DNA from: Arthrobacter celericrescens
GTDB taxonomy: Bacteria; Actinomycetota; Actinomycetes; Actinomycetales; Micrococcaceae
Assembly: GCF_003614925.1 (NCBI RefSeq)
Contig: NZ_QYLP01000021.1
Span: forward strand, 87,315-151,314
DNA length: 64,000 bases
Reading direction: 5' to 3'
The notes beneath the pieces are model-generated. The model saw only the letters and a list, made by a program, of their open reading frames with translations. It had not been told where the DNA came from and ran no database searches. Positions 48,623 to 57,529 of the stretch are shown here, in pieces. The position numbers and the translations under genes were made by a program. How positions within the stretch are numbered: the stretch's first letter is position 1; each line of letters opens with the position of its first letter.

Positions 48623-49588
48623 CTACGGGATGAGCAGGACCTTGCCTGTGGTTTTCCGGGCTTCGAGGTCGCGGTGCGCCTGGGCCGCGTCCGCCAAGGG
48701 CTAGGTGGCGCCGATCCGCACGTCCAGCTCGCCCGAAAGGACCGCCGAGAAGATGTCCCCGGCCCGCCAGGCGCGCTCCTCCGGGGTGCGCAGGTAGTGG
48801 GCCATGGTAGGCCGGGTGAGGAAGACACTCCCACCGGCGTTCAACCGCTGGATTTCGAACGGCGGCACCGGGCCGGAGGAAGCGCCGAAGAGGACCAGCA
48901 TCCCGCGGACTTTCACGCTCGCCAGCGAGCCGTCGAAGGTGGCCTTGCCGACGCCGTCGTAAACGCAGTCCACGCCGTCCCCGCCGGTGAGTGCGAGGAC
49001 CTGCTCCGCAAAGCCCTCGTAACGCAGCACGGTCTCCGCCCCGGCCTTGCGGGCCAGTCCTTCCTTGGCGTCATCGGACACCGTGGCGATGACACGGACG
49101 CCCTTGGCCTTCAGCAGCTGCGTCAGGAGCAGGCCGACACCACCGGCTGCCGCGTGGACAAGGACCGTCTGGCCTTCCTGCGCCGGGAACGTGGAGTTCG
49201 CCAAGTAGTGGGCGGTCATGCCTTGGGCCAGGAGGCCGGCCGCGGTTTCTGCGCTGACGCCGTCCGGCACGTGGAAGGTCTTGTCCGCGTCAACCAGGGC
49301 AAGCTCGGCGTAGGTGTTCCGGCTTTCTCCGGAGACCACCCGGTCACCCACGGCGAAACCCTCGACGCCGGTCCCCACCGCTAGCACCGTGCCGGAGGCT
49401 TCGGTGCCGGGAATAAACGGGAAGGACACGCTGTACGTCCCGTTGCGCTGGTAGGTCTCGATGAAATTCACCCCGGAGGCGGCGACTCTGATGAGCAGCC
49501 GGCCGGCACCGGCCACCGGGTCTTCGACCTCGGTGAGTTTCAGGACGTCGGGGCCGCCGGGTTGGCCGGCGACGATTGCAAGGCTCAT
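48623..49588 (-). pseudogene. Quinone oxidoreductase (zinc-less MDR family) with in-frame TAG near the C-terminus
   Basis: The frame from ATG 49588 is a typical NADPH:quinone oxidoreductase (QOR): GVNFIETYQRNGTY, PFIPGTEASGTV, HAAAGGVGLLLTQLLKAKG with the GxGxxG loop. A TAG at 48701-48703 ends it after 295 residues. Beyond the TAG the same frame continues with 25 codons that read exactly like the normal family ending (PLADAAQAHRDLEARKTTG and KVLLIP) to a TAG at 48623-48625. The first TAG stands where QORs usually have Tyr. So it is a point nonsense mutation, a sequencing error, or read-through. The truncated protein may still fold. Confidence 0.78.
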
Positions 49589-49597
49589 TGCTGTCGC

Positions 49598-51109
49598 CTA
49601 GCGCGCCTTGTTGTGCATCACGTGCTTGGTGCGGGAGTAGTCGTCAAGCGCGTAGGCGGACAGGTCGCGGCCGTAGCCGGAGCCCTTGAAGCCGGCCCAT
49701 GGCATCTCGTTGGCGAGAACCAGGTGGGAGTTGACCCACACCGTGCCGGCGTCCAGGCGGGAGGCGACGTCGTGGCTGCGCTGGGCGTCGCGGGTCCAAA
49801 CGGAGGCGGCCAGCCCGTAGGGGACCTCGTTGGCGCGGGTGAGGGCTTCATCCTCGGTCGAGAACGTCTCGACGGTGACGACGGGGCCGAAGATTTCTTC
49901 CTGGGCGCACGCTGCACCCGCGGGGACGTCGACCAGCACGGTCGGGGCGATGAAGTAGCCCGGGCCTTCCAGGGCACCGCCGCCAAGGGCGGCTTTGGCG
50001 CCGTCGGCCTGCGCACGGTCGAGGTGCGCGAGGACGCGCTCGTAGTGCGCCTTGGAGATCATCGGACCCATTTCGACGTCGGCGCCGGCAGTCGGCTCTC
50101 CGACCACCAAGCTGCCGACCTGCTCGACGAGGAGCTGGGTGAACTGCTCAGCGACGGACTCGTGGACCAGGACCCGGGTGCCGGCACCGCATTCCTGGCC
50201 GGAGTTCCAGTACCCGGCCGCACGGAGGGATTCCGCGGCGGCGGAGAGGTCGGCGTCGTCGAAGATCACCAGCGGCGCCTTGCCGCCAAGCTCAAGGTGG
50301 ACGCGCTTGACGGTCTCGGCCGCGGCACGCGCCACTGCGCGGCCGCTGTTGACCGAGCCGGTCAGGGCGATCATGTCCACCTGCGGGTGCTCGGCCAGGC
50401 GCTGGCCGATAACGGGGCCGAGGCCGGTGACCACATTGAAAACTCCCGCAGGCAGCAGGTCAGCGGTCAGCTCCGCGAACTTCAGCGTGGTCAGCGGGGT
50501 CTGCTCCGAGGGCTTGAGCACGATGGTGTTGCCCGCCGCAAGGATGGGGGCGATCTTCCATGCAGCCATGAGCAGCGGGTAGTTCCACGGGGTGACGACC
50601 CCGATCACACCGAGCGGCTCGCGCAGGATGACCGAAAGGTGGTCCTCGGCGTACTCACCGGCTGCGATGGACGTGGTGGAGCGGGCAGCGCCGGCCATGA
50701 AACGGAAGGTATCAATGGACCCGTTGATGTCATCTTCGGCCACCATCATGGGCTTACCGGTGTTCAGGGCTTCGAGGCGGGCCAGTTCCCCGGCGTTTTC
50801 GGCGAGGCGGTCTGCGATGGCCAGGAGGATTTCCGAGCGCTGCTTGGGCAGGGTGCGGCCCCAGGCTTCCTTCGCTGCAACGGCTGCGGCGATGGCGGCG
50901 TCGGCATCTTCGGCGACGCCCTGGGCCACCTCGCAGATGATTTCCCCTGTTGCGGGGTTCTCCAGGGGCTGGGTTTCGCTGCCGGCGCCGGGACGGAACT
51001 GTCCGCCGATGAAGTGCTGCGCGGGAGGCAACTGCTCGACGGCGAAAATCGGAGCGGCGTCCGTGGCGCGGCGGACTGCGCCGGAGATGGTTGCTGCCGT
51101 ACTGGTCAT
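49598..51109 (-). CDS. Aldehyde dehydrogenase, gamma-aminobutyraldehyde dehydrogenase-like
   Basis: 503 residues. Catalytic Glu273 (HLELGGKAP) and Cys307 (GQECGAGTR), NAD site PWNYPLLMAAWK, family ending SAYALDDYSRTKHVM. The pattern matches the PatD/aminobutyraldehyde or betaine-aldehyde type, acting on omega-amino or trimethylamino aldehydes; the amine oxidase in the divergent arm may supply such an aldehyde. AGGAG precedes the ATG by 5 bases. Middle of the minus operon. Confidence 0.88.
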   Translation of the reverse strand: MTSTAATISGAVRRATDAAPIFAVEQLPPAQHFIGGQFRPGAGSETQPLENPATGEIICEVAQGVAEDADAAIAAAVAAKEAWGRTLPKQRSEILLAIADRLAENAGELARLEALNTGKPMMVAEDDINGSIDTFRFMAGAARSTTSIAAGEYAEDHLSVILREPLGVIGVVTPWNYPLLMAAWKIAPILAAGNTIVLKPSEQTPLTTLKFAELTADLLPAGVFNVVTGLGPVIGQRLAEHPQVDMIALTGSVNSGRAVARAAAETVKRVHLELGGKAPLVIFDDADLSAAAESLRAAGYWNSGQECGAGTRVLVHESVAEQFTQLLVEQVGSLVVGEPTAGADVEMGPMISKAHYERVLAHLDRAQADGAKAALGGGALEGPGYFIAPTVLVDVPAGAACAQEEIFGPVVTVETFSTEDEALTRANEVPYGLAASVWTRDAQRSHDVASRLDAGTVWVNSHLVLANEMPWAGFKGSGYGRDLSAYALDDYSRTKHVMHNKAR

Positions 51110-51184
51110 GGTCACTCCTGTTTGTTGGTTTGGTGGGATATGGAATCGGGGTCGACGGCGCACGGCCGCCTTCGGACGCCGGGG

Positions 51185-52084
51185 CTAGGCGTACGCAGCT
51201 TCGAGCTGCAGTTCGGCGACGAGCTTTTCGAGGCGTGCCGCCAGTGCGGGATCAAGATCCGCGGTCGGGCGGCGCGGGGAACCGATCGGGCGGCCGAGCA
51301 GTTCGAAGGTGGCCTTGACGGCCGGAACGTAGGGCGAGGAAAGAACGGCATCAATAAGGGGGTAGATGCGGTCCCACTCGGCCCGGGCCACGGCAAAGTC
51401 GCCGGCGGCAACGGCCTTGTGGACGGCCACGATCTCGCGCGGCAGGATGTTGGCGGTTCCGGCCATGACGGCGCCTGCACCTTCCGTCAGTGCGGCCAGG
51501 ATCAGGCTGTCCCAGCCGATAATGGTTGAGATGTAATCGCCGTGGTGGTGGATCAGCTGGGTTGCCTGGCCCATGTCGCCGCTGGAATCCTTGATATAGC
51601 GGATGTTCTCCACTTCCCGGGCCAAGGTGCCCACGAAGTCCGCATCCAGGTTGAGGCCCGTCAGCGCCGGCATGTTGTAGAGCATCACAGGCAGGTCCAC
51701 GGATGCCGCCACCTCACGGAAGTATCCTGCGGCCTCGGAGGTCGTCAGCGGATCGTAGTAGGGCGTGATCACCATGACCACGTCAGCTCCGGTTTCCTGT
51801 GCGTGCCGGGTAAGGCTGATGGCTTCAGCCGTGTTGCTTGCACCGGTCTGGGCAACCACCGGCACCCGTCCTGCCGCCTGGTCCACGACGGTTTCCACGA
51901 CAAAGCGTCGCTCGTCGGAACTAAGGGCAGCGAATTCGCCGGTGGAGCCACATGCGACAACCCCGTTCACGCCGCCGTCGATGGAGCGGTCCACCAGGAA
52001 GCGCAACCTTGCCTCATCAACCTGACCGTCGGCATCGAATGGTGTTGCCAGTGCAGTTAATACACCGCTGAGCTGTGAAGACAT
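51185..52084 (-). CDS. DHDPS/N-acetylneuraminate lyase-family aldolase
   Basis: 299-residue class I aldolase barrel. Schiff-base Lys165 (RYIKDSSGD), Tyr136 (LYNMPA) and the GSTGE loop (46-50) that holds the 2-oxoacid carboxylate are intact. It is not in a lysine operon and sits among catabolic genes, so a catabolic role is likely: for example 2-oxo-sugar-acid dehydratase or a hydratase-aldolase releasing pyruvate. The exact reaction cannot be read from sequence. Confidence 0.88.
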   Translation of the reverse strand: MSSQLSGVLTALATPFDADGQVDEARLRFLVDRSIDGGVNGVVACGSTGEFAALSSDERRFVVETVVDQAAGRVPVVAQTGASNTAEAISLTRHAQETGADVVMVITPYYDPLTTSEAAGYFREVAASVDLPVMLYNMPALTGLNLDADFVGTLAREVENIRYIKDSSGDMGQATQLIHHHGDYISTIIGWDSLILAALTEGAGAVMAGTANILPREIVAVHKAVAAGDFAVARAEWDRIYPLIDAVLSSPYVPAVKATFELLGRPIGSPRRPTADLDPALAARLEKLVAELQLEAAYA

Positions 52085-52157
52085 CTGAGTTCCTGTCTGT
52101 TGGAAGTGAGTGAAGAGGGAAAGGCCTGTCAGACCGTTTGCGGAACCTTGCTTGATT

Positions 52158-52964
52158 TCAGGGCACGGCGGGAGCCGCCCTGTTACCCGCCAGGGCCAGG
52201 GCGATCTCTGCCGCGGCCTGGCGGACCTGGCCGATCACGTGGTGGAGCCCGCTGGATTTCATCCGCTGGGTGGGGCCTTGAAGGACAACGATGCCGAACA
52301 ATTCGCCCTCGGTGTCGCGGGCAGGGCAGGCGACCGCGAAGAGCCCGTCTTCCAGTTCGTCGTCGAGGATCGCGTAGCCCTGCTCGCGGACGCGGCGCAC
52401 CTCGGCCAAAAGGTCCTCGCGGCTGGTGATGCTGTGCGCCGTGAAACGCTCCAGGGATTCGGGGAGGACCTCGGCGATCCTCTCATCGTCGAGTTCGGCG
52501 AGGACAAGCTTCCCGGTGGCGCTGACATGCGGCGGATAACTGCGGCCGATATACAGGGTGGCCACATTGAGGAATCGGCCCGCAGAGGCCTCGGCGATCA
52601 CGTCGTAGTCGGTTTCGCCCCGCACCATGGAAAAGTTGATGGTTTCACCCAGGCTTGCAGCGTACGCATCCAGTACCGGCTGGATCCTGTCCACGACTCC
52701 GGCGTAGGGGTCGGCCAACCTCCCGAGCCGGGCAACCTGCCAGCCGAGCCGGTACCGGTTGTCGCTGCGGTCCACGAAACCTGCCAGTTCCAGGCTCAGG
52801 AGGAGCCGGAAGGCGGTGGGCCGCGTGATTCCGACAATTTGGGCGAGCCCGGTAACGGAGATCCCCTGGGGGTGGCGGCCCAGTTCGCTGAGCAGTTGCG
52901 CCGCCTTGACCACAGACTTGTTGGTCAGGTCCACGGCTTCAGCGGCGTTGGCTTGTTCAGTCAC
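52158..52964 (-). CDS. IclR-family transcriptional regulator (copy 2)
   Basis: 268 residues. Winged helix about 12-80 (NKSVVKAAQLLSELGRHPQG, then GITRPTAFRLLLSLE), effector domain about 90-265 with SATGKLVLAELDDER and ACPARDTEGELFGIVV. It resembles the 46901-47737 protein along its whole length, including DNRYxLGWQxARLGRLADPYAGVV. It lies inside the minus operon between the permease and aldolase genes. Confidence 0.92.
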   Translation of the reverse strand: MTEQANAAEAVDLTNKSVVKAAQLLSELGRHPQGISVTGLAQIVGITRPTAFRLLLSLELAGFVDRSDNRYRLGWQVARLGRLADPYAGVVDRIQPVLDAYAASLGETINFSMVRGETDYDVIAEASAGRFLNVATLYIGRSYPPHVSATGKLVLAELDDERIAEVLPESLERFTAHSITSREDLLAEVRRVREQGYAILDDELEDGLFAVACPARDTEGELFGIVVLQGPTQRMKSSGLHHVIGQVRQAAAEIALALAGNRAAPAVP

Positions 52965-53013
52965 GGCCTTCTCTTCGTTTCGTGCGGATTGGTGCGGGTT
53001 CGTACAAAGGAGC

Positions 53014-53071
53014 GCGAAGGCGCCCGTCCGGTGTGTTCCGTGTGGACGGTGATCCGTAAAGACGCCTTCGC
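53014..53071 (-). terminator. Hairpin between the MFS gene and the IclR gene
   Basis: GCGAAGGCG (53014-53022) pairs with CGCCTTCGC (53063-53071), with CCGTCC/GGACGG inside. It follows the MFS stop in the direction of transcription and could lower expression of the genes beyond it. Confidence 0.5.
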
Positions 53072-53082
53072 GGTGCCCGTCG

Positions 53083-54450
53083 CTAGTTCACCTTGGCGAG
53101 CGTCTTGTCCAGCGGTGCCGAGGCGGCGCTCAGGCTCACGCCTGTGGTTTCAGGTGCCAGGTACTGGGAGATCACAGCACCCAGTACGCAGATTCCGGCG
53201 GCAATGAGCATGGTGACCCCCACCCCCAGGCCCTCCACGGAGAGCGGCAGGATGAACGTGCCTGCTGCCGCGCCGATGCGGGAGAAGGCTGTGGCGAATC
53301 CGACGCCGGCCCCGCGGATTTCCGTGGGGAAGACCTCACCGGGGTACACGCCGGTCAACGCAGTGGAAATCGCATTGAAGAACGAGAACACCATGAAGGA
53401 CACCAGGATGATGGCCGGGGAGACGTGCGAGAACAGTCCGATGGCAACCAGCGCGACGGCGGCGATCCACATGGGCGGGATGGACAGCTTGCGGCGGCCC
53501 AGTCTTTCGATGAGGAACATCGCAGCCACGGAGCCGGCGACCACTACGCCGTTGAGCACGAACGCTCCGGTCAGGCCGTCTTCCAGGCCCAGGTTTTCAA
53601 GCACGATGGGTGCGAAGGTGCCGATGGCGAAGTAGGGGGTCACGTTGGTAACCCAGTACATGCAGACGAAGAACGTGGACTTGAAGTACTGCGGCGAGAA
53701 CAGCTTGCGGAAGTCGGGGCGCACCGGCTTCTCGTTTTGCAGGTCCCGGACGTCGTCCTCTTCCATGAATTCCTGGGCAATGGCCAAGGCCTCCTCGGTC
53801 CTGCCCTTGCTGATCAACCAGCGCGGGGATTCAGGGGTGCCCAGGCGGAGCAGGAAGACGATCAGGGAAGGGATGGTGCTCATGCCCAGGATGATGCGCC
53901 AATCCACGTGAATCGTGGTGGACATGACGTATCCGAGCGCGTAGGAACCGAGGTAGCCGACGTACCAGGCTACCTCCTGGAAGGCCATGAGCTTGCCGCG
54001 CAACCTGGCGGGCGAGAACTCAACGAGCAGCGGCCATCCGATGGCGTAGTCGGCGCCGATGGCCATGCCCATGAGCAGCCGGACGATGAACAGCTGCATG
54101 CCGTCGGCGACTAAGAACTGCGCCGCGGAGCCGACCAGGAAGATCGACAGGTCGACGATGAACATCGGCTTCCGGCCGATCTTGTCGGCGAAGTACCCGC
54201 CAAGCGGGCCGCCGAAGAAGATGCCGATCAGGGCCGAGGCACCGATCAGGCCCTGCCAGGTGGCGGAGAGGCTCAGATCCGAGGTTAGGGCCGGCATCAC
54301 GAGGCCGATGCCGCCCAGGATGAAGCCGTCGATGAACATGCCGCCGGCGATCACCCCGCTGAGCTTGTAGAGGAACCGCTTCTTACGCGGATCCTGCGCG
54401 GCTGACGACTGCGCTGGCGGTCCGGAGACCGGCGAAACTGATGAATTCAC
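53083..54450 (-). CDS. MFS transporter, sugar/aromatic-acid porter type
   Basis: 455 residues from GTG 54450 (AGGAAG 7 bases upstream). Twelve helices. Motifs: GGPLGGYFADKIGRKPMF after helix 2, PESPRWLISKGR in the central loop, PGEVFPTEIRGAGVGFATAFSRIGAA near helix 10 and PETTG at the C-terminus, which place it in the sugar porter/metabolite:H+ symporter subfamilies. First gene of the minus arm; likely imports the substrate of the cluster. Confidence 0.92.
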   Translation of the reverse strand: MNSSVSPVSGPPAQSSAAQDPRKKRFLYKLSGVIAGGMFIDGFILGGIGLVMPALTSDLSLSATWQGLIGASALIGIFFGGPLGGYFADKIGRKPMFIVDLSIFLVGSAAQFLVADGMQLFIVRLLMGMAIGADYAIGWPLLVEFSPARLRGKLMAFQEVAWYVGYLGSYALGYVMSTTIHVDWRIILGMSTIPSLIVFLLRLGTPESPRWLISKGRTEEALAIAQEFMEEDDVRDLQNEKPVRPDFRKLFSPQYFKSTFFVCMYWVTNVTPYFAIGTFAPIVLENLGLEDGLTGAFVLNGVVVAGSVAAMFLIERLGRRKLSIPPMWIAAVALVAIGLFSHVSPAIILVSFMVFSFFNAISTALTGVYPGEVFPTEIRGAGVGFATAFSRIGAAAGTFILPLSVEGLGVGVTMLIAAGICVLGAVISQYLAPETTGVSLSAASAPLDKTLAKVN

Positions 54451-54549
54451 GAGGAACTTCCTTGTAGATCGTGCTCTTCTTTGAACGGGATGGGATGCCG
54501 GAGGGGTCCTGCGCGGCGATTTCAGGGGCCAGGCTTCAGAGCCCGGCGA

Positions 54550-54605
54550 GTTCAAATTTCGAACGTCGTGATCAAAAATATGACAGCGGCCACATTGAGT
54601 GTCAA
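54550..54605 (-). promoter_or_regulatory. Promoter of the MFS-led minus operon, with GTTC-N7-GAAC site
   Basis: Minus strand: TTGACA (54605-54600), 17 bases, CATATT (54582-54577). Just downstream GTTCAAATTTCGAAC (54550-54564, plus-strand reading) forms a GTTC-N7-GAAC palindrome that recurs, with the same AAAT, at 60489-60503. Confidence 0.75.
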
Positions 54606-54642
54606 TAGTCGGGACGTAACTTTTCATGGCCTGGGCCACGCC

Positions 54643-54685
54643 TTGACAGTGAGTTACGCAACACCTAAATTGAACGCAGCGTTCA
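54643..54685 (+). promoter_or_regulatory. Promoter with IclR-type operator (copy 3) for the flavin-monooxygenase operon
   Basis: TTGACA (54643-54648), 17 bases, TAAATT (54666-54671), then TGAACGCAGCGTTCA (54671-54685), a perfect TGAAC-N5-GTTCA palindrome. It shares TTGACAGTGA, ACGCAACA and the operator with 46549-46592. Confidence 0.8.
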
Positions 54686-54750
54686 TTTTTTGACGATTCC
54701 CTCACAACGTTCCCGCCTTGTTCGGCGCAGTCCAAGGAAGCACCGCAGCC

Positions 54751-56148
54751 ATGAAAAACGAACCCCTTAGCCTGTTTGCATTCGATGTTTTTGCCCCCTC
54801 CCACCTGACGTCCGGTTCGTGGCGCGCCGAAGGCGACCAAGGCCACCGCTACACCGACCTCAGCTACTGGACCGGCATCGCACAGAAGCTCGAAAACGCC
54901 GGATTCGACGGCATCTTCTTCGCGGACAACGTCGGCTACCACGACGTCTACCGTGGCAACGGTGACGCCGCCCTGCGCGACGCCGCGCAGTTCCCGATCA
55001 ACGACCCCACCGTCCTGATCAGCGGCATGGCCGCCGTCACGAAGCACCTCACCTTCGGCGTCACCTGCTCCGCCACTTACGAGCCGCCATATCTGCTGGC
55101 CCGCAAGTACAGCTCCTTGGATCACCTGACCAACGGCCGCATCGGCTGGAACATCGTCACGTCCTACTCCGAGGCCGCCGCCCGCAACCTGGGCCGGGAG
55201 CAGCAGTTCAGCCCCGAAGAGCGCTACGACATGGCCGACGAGTACATGGACGTTGTCTACAAGCTCTGGGAAAGCTCGTTCGAAGAGGACGCCGTGGTGC
55301 GGGACGTCGAGTCGGCCACCTACATCGACCCCGCCAAAGTCCACCAGATCCAGCACGAGGGCAAGCACTTCCGGGTTCCCGGCTTCCACCTTTGCGAGCC
55401 GTCCCCGCAACGCACCCCCGTGCTGTTCCAGGCCGGCGCCTCCTCCCGCGGCATGGCGTTCGGCGGCAAGCACGCCGAAGCCGTGTTCCTCCAGGGGACC
55501 TCCGTTGCCGGCACCAAGCGCTCGGTGGACAAGCTCCGCCAGGCCGTTGCTGACGCCGGCCGCGATCCGCAGGACGTGAAGATCGTCATCCTGCTGACCG
55601 TCGTCGTTGCCCCCACCGATGAAGAAGCCCAGGCCAAGTACCAGGCAGCGGTGGACCGCGCTCCTGTGGATGGCATCCTGGCCCGCTTCAGCGGTTGGAC
55701 AGGCATCGACATGTCCGAGTACGAACTGGACACCCCGCTGCGCTCGGTCGGCACGAAGGCCGGCCAGTCCATGGTGGACATGTTCTCCAAGGCCGATCCG
55801 GACCGCGACTGGACCCCGCGCCAGATCGCCGAATTCATCGCCGTCGGCGGCACCGGTTCCACGATCGTCGGCTCCCCGGAGACTGTCGCTGCCGAGCTGC
55901 GCCGCTGGCGCGACGAGGCCGGCGTCGACGGCATCAACCTCAGCTACATCACCAAGCCGGGCGGCTGGGACGACTTCATCGAACTTGCCCTCCCGGTGCT
56001 CCGCGCCGAAGGCCTCGTCGCCCCGGCACGAGCTGAAGACGCGGAGCCCACCACCCTGCGCGAAAAGCTCTTCGGCCAGAAGTACACCGCGGACGGCCAC
56101 CCGGCCACCGCCCACCGCACGGCCCGGCTCGCCGCGGCCGCCAACTAA
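54751..56148 (+). CDS. Flavin-dependent monooxygenase, NtaA/SnaA/DszA branch of the luciferase family
   Basis: 465-residue TIM-barrel FMNH2-dependent oxygenase. Seen: SYWTGIAQKLENAGFDGIFFADN, PYLLARKYSSLDHLTNGRIGWNIVTS, the family ERYDMADEY and RTPVLFQAGASSRGM segments, and the late VGSPETVAAELRRW motif. Relatives attack NTA, EDTA, dibenzothiophene sulfone and N-heterocycles. Reduced flavin would come from the reductase at 57530. First gene of the plus operon; the substrate is unknown. AAGGAAG precedes the ATG. Confidence 0.9.
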   Translation: MKNEPLSLFAFDVFAPSHLTSGSWRAEGDQGHRYTDLSYWTGIAQKLENAGFDGIFFADNVGYHDVYRGNGDAALRDAAQFPINDPTVLISGMAAVTKHLTFGVTCSATYEPPYLLARKYSSLDHLTNGRIGWNIVTSYSEAAARNLGREQQFSPEERYDMADEYMDVVYKLWESSFEEDAVVRDVESATYIDPAKVHQIQHEGKHFRVPGFHLCEPSPQRTPVLFQAGASSRGMAFGGKHAEAVFLQGTSVAGTKRSVDKLRQAVADAGRDPQDVKIVILLTVVVAPTDEEAQAKYQAAVDRAPVDGILARFSGWTGIDMSEYELDTPLRSVGTKAGQSMVDMFSKADPDRDWTPRQIAEFIAVGGTGSTIVGSPETVAAELRRWRDEAGVDGINLSYITKPGGWDDFIELALPVLRAEGLVAPARAEDAEPTTLREKLFGQKYTADGHPATAHRTARLAAAAN

Positions 56149-56179
56149 AGCTCCCCGACGGATATCAACGGAGATAAAC

Positions 56180-57517
56180 ATGACTGAACACTTTGACGCT
56201 GAACAGGCCGACGTCGTCGTCATCGGTGCCGGCCTTGCCGGCCTCACCACCGCCCGTGAACTGAGCAACCGCGGCCACAAAGTGGTGGTCCTGGAAGCGC
56301 GCGAACGCCTTGGCGGCCGCGTCTACACCGAACAGCGCCTGGGCCAGACCTTGGAACTTGGCGGCAACTGGCTGCACTGGACCCAGCCCCATGTCTGGGC
56401 AGAGGTCACCCGCTACGGCCTGGAGGTCTCCCGGGGACCGCGCTCGGAGGAAACTTACTGGCTGGCCGGGGACGAAGTGCGCCGGGGCAACCTGGACAAC
56501 TTCATGAAGCTGATCGATCCGGGCATGACCCGCCTGCTCGAAGACACCGTGAAGTGGCTGCCCCGTCCGGACGCGCCGCTCACCGTGGAAAACCTGGCCG
56601 AAGTGGACCGGTACAACCTGCAGGAAATGCTGGACAAGCTGGACCTTTCCGAGGACGAACGCAACGCCAACGAGGCCGCCTGGGTGGGCCACTTCAACGC
56701 CCCCCTTGACCAGTGCGCCTACGTCAACGCGCTGCGCTGGACAGCCGGTTCCTCCGGCCACTGGCACCTCATGCACGAGGCCTCGGCCATCTACCGGCTC
56801 AAGAACGGCAACGACGGCCTGGTCAACGCCATCGCGCAGGACTCCACCGCGGACATCCGCCTCAACTCCCCGGTGACCTCCGTGCGGCACGACGCAGCGG
56901 GCGCCACGGTCAGCTACGGAGACGGCCAGGAGATCCGGGCCCGGAAGGTTGTCATCACGCTCCCCCAGAACGTGCTGCACAAGCTCGACGTCGAACCTGC
57001 CCTTTCCGAAGGCAAGCTGGCCCCCAGCCGCGAAAAGACCGCCTCCCAGGGCGTGAAGGCCTGGATCCGGGTGAAGGGTCCGATCAAGCCGTTCTTCGCC
57101 TACTCCGCCCAGGACAAGCCGCTGTCCGTGATCCGCACCGAGTTCGTCAGCGACACCGACGCGGTCCTGGTGGGCTTCGGCGCCGACGCCAACCGGATCG
57201 ACGTCACCAATCCCGAGCAGGTCCAGGAAGCCATCAAGGTATGGCGCGACGACCTGGAAGTCCTCGAGGTCACCGGCCACAAATGGGGCGAAGACGAGTA
57301 CGCCGAGGAGACCTGGCAGATCCAGCGCCCCGGCCAGCTCACCAAGTACCATGCCGCGCAGCAAGCCAGCGAAGGCGCCCTGCACTTCGCCAGCAGCGAC
57401 ACCGCCAACATCTGGGCCGGCTTTTTCGACGGCGCCATCGAAAGCGGCCTGCGCGCCGGCCGCCTCGTCCATTCAGAACTGCAGTCCGACGCAGAACTGC
57501 AGTCCGCAGCAAGCTAA
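56180..57517 (+). CDS. FAD-dependent amine oxidase (flavin monoamine oxidase family)
   Basis: 445 residues. FAD-binding GAGLAG (17-22) and the acidic end of strand 2 with RLGGRVYT, GGNWLHW, and a C-terminal FAD motif (FASSDTANIWAGFFDGAIESGLRAGR). It oxidises a C-N bond to an imine or aldehyde plus H2O2. ACGGAG lies 6 bases before the ATG, and the gene is 31 bases after the monooxygenase. Together with the aldehyde dehydrogenases it suggests a nitrogen-containing substrate. Confidence 0.9.
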   Translation: MTEHFDAEQADVVVIGAGLAGLTTARELSNRGHKVVVLEARERLGGRVYTEQRLGQTLELGGNWLHWTQPHVWAEVTRYGLEVSRGPRSEETYWLAGDEVRRGNLDNFMKLIDPGMTRLLEDTVKWLPRPDAPLTVENLAEVDRYNLQEMLDKLDLSEDERNANEAAWVGHFNAPLDQCAYVNALRWTAGSSGHWHLMHEASAIYRLKNGNDGLVNAIAQDSTADIRLNSPVTSVRHDAAGATVSYGDGQEIRARKVVITLPQNVLHKLDVEPALSEGKLAPSREKTASQGVKAWIRVKGPIKPFFAYSAQDKPLSVIRTEFVSDTDAVLVGFGADANRIDVTNPEQVQEAIKVWRDDLEVLEVTGHKWGEDEYAEETWQIQRPGQLTKYHAAQQASEGALHFASSDTANIWAGFFDGAIESGLRAGRLVHSELQSDAELQSAAS

Positions 57518-57529
57518 AAGGAACCCGTC

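Noticed and set aside
53083..56280. A 1065-codon minus-strand frame reading through the MFS gene and opposite the flavin monooxygenase
   Set aside because: The real gene starts at GTG 54450 with a ribosome-binding site; the upstream part is antisense to the monooxygenase and crosses a divergent promoter.
56180..57517. Naming the amine oxidase a putrescine oxidase
   Set aside because: The FAD fold is clear, but the N-terminal region does not follow the putrescine oxidase pattern I know, so the substrate is left open.
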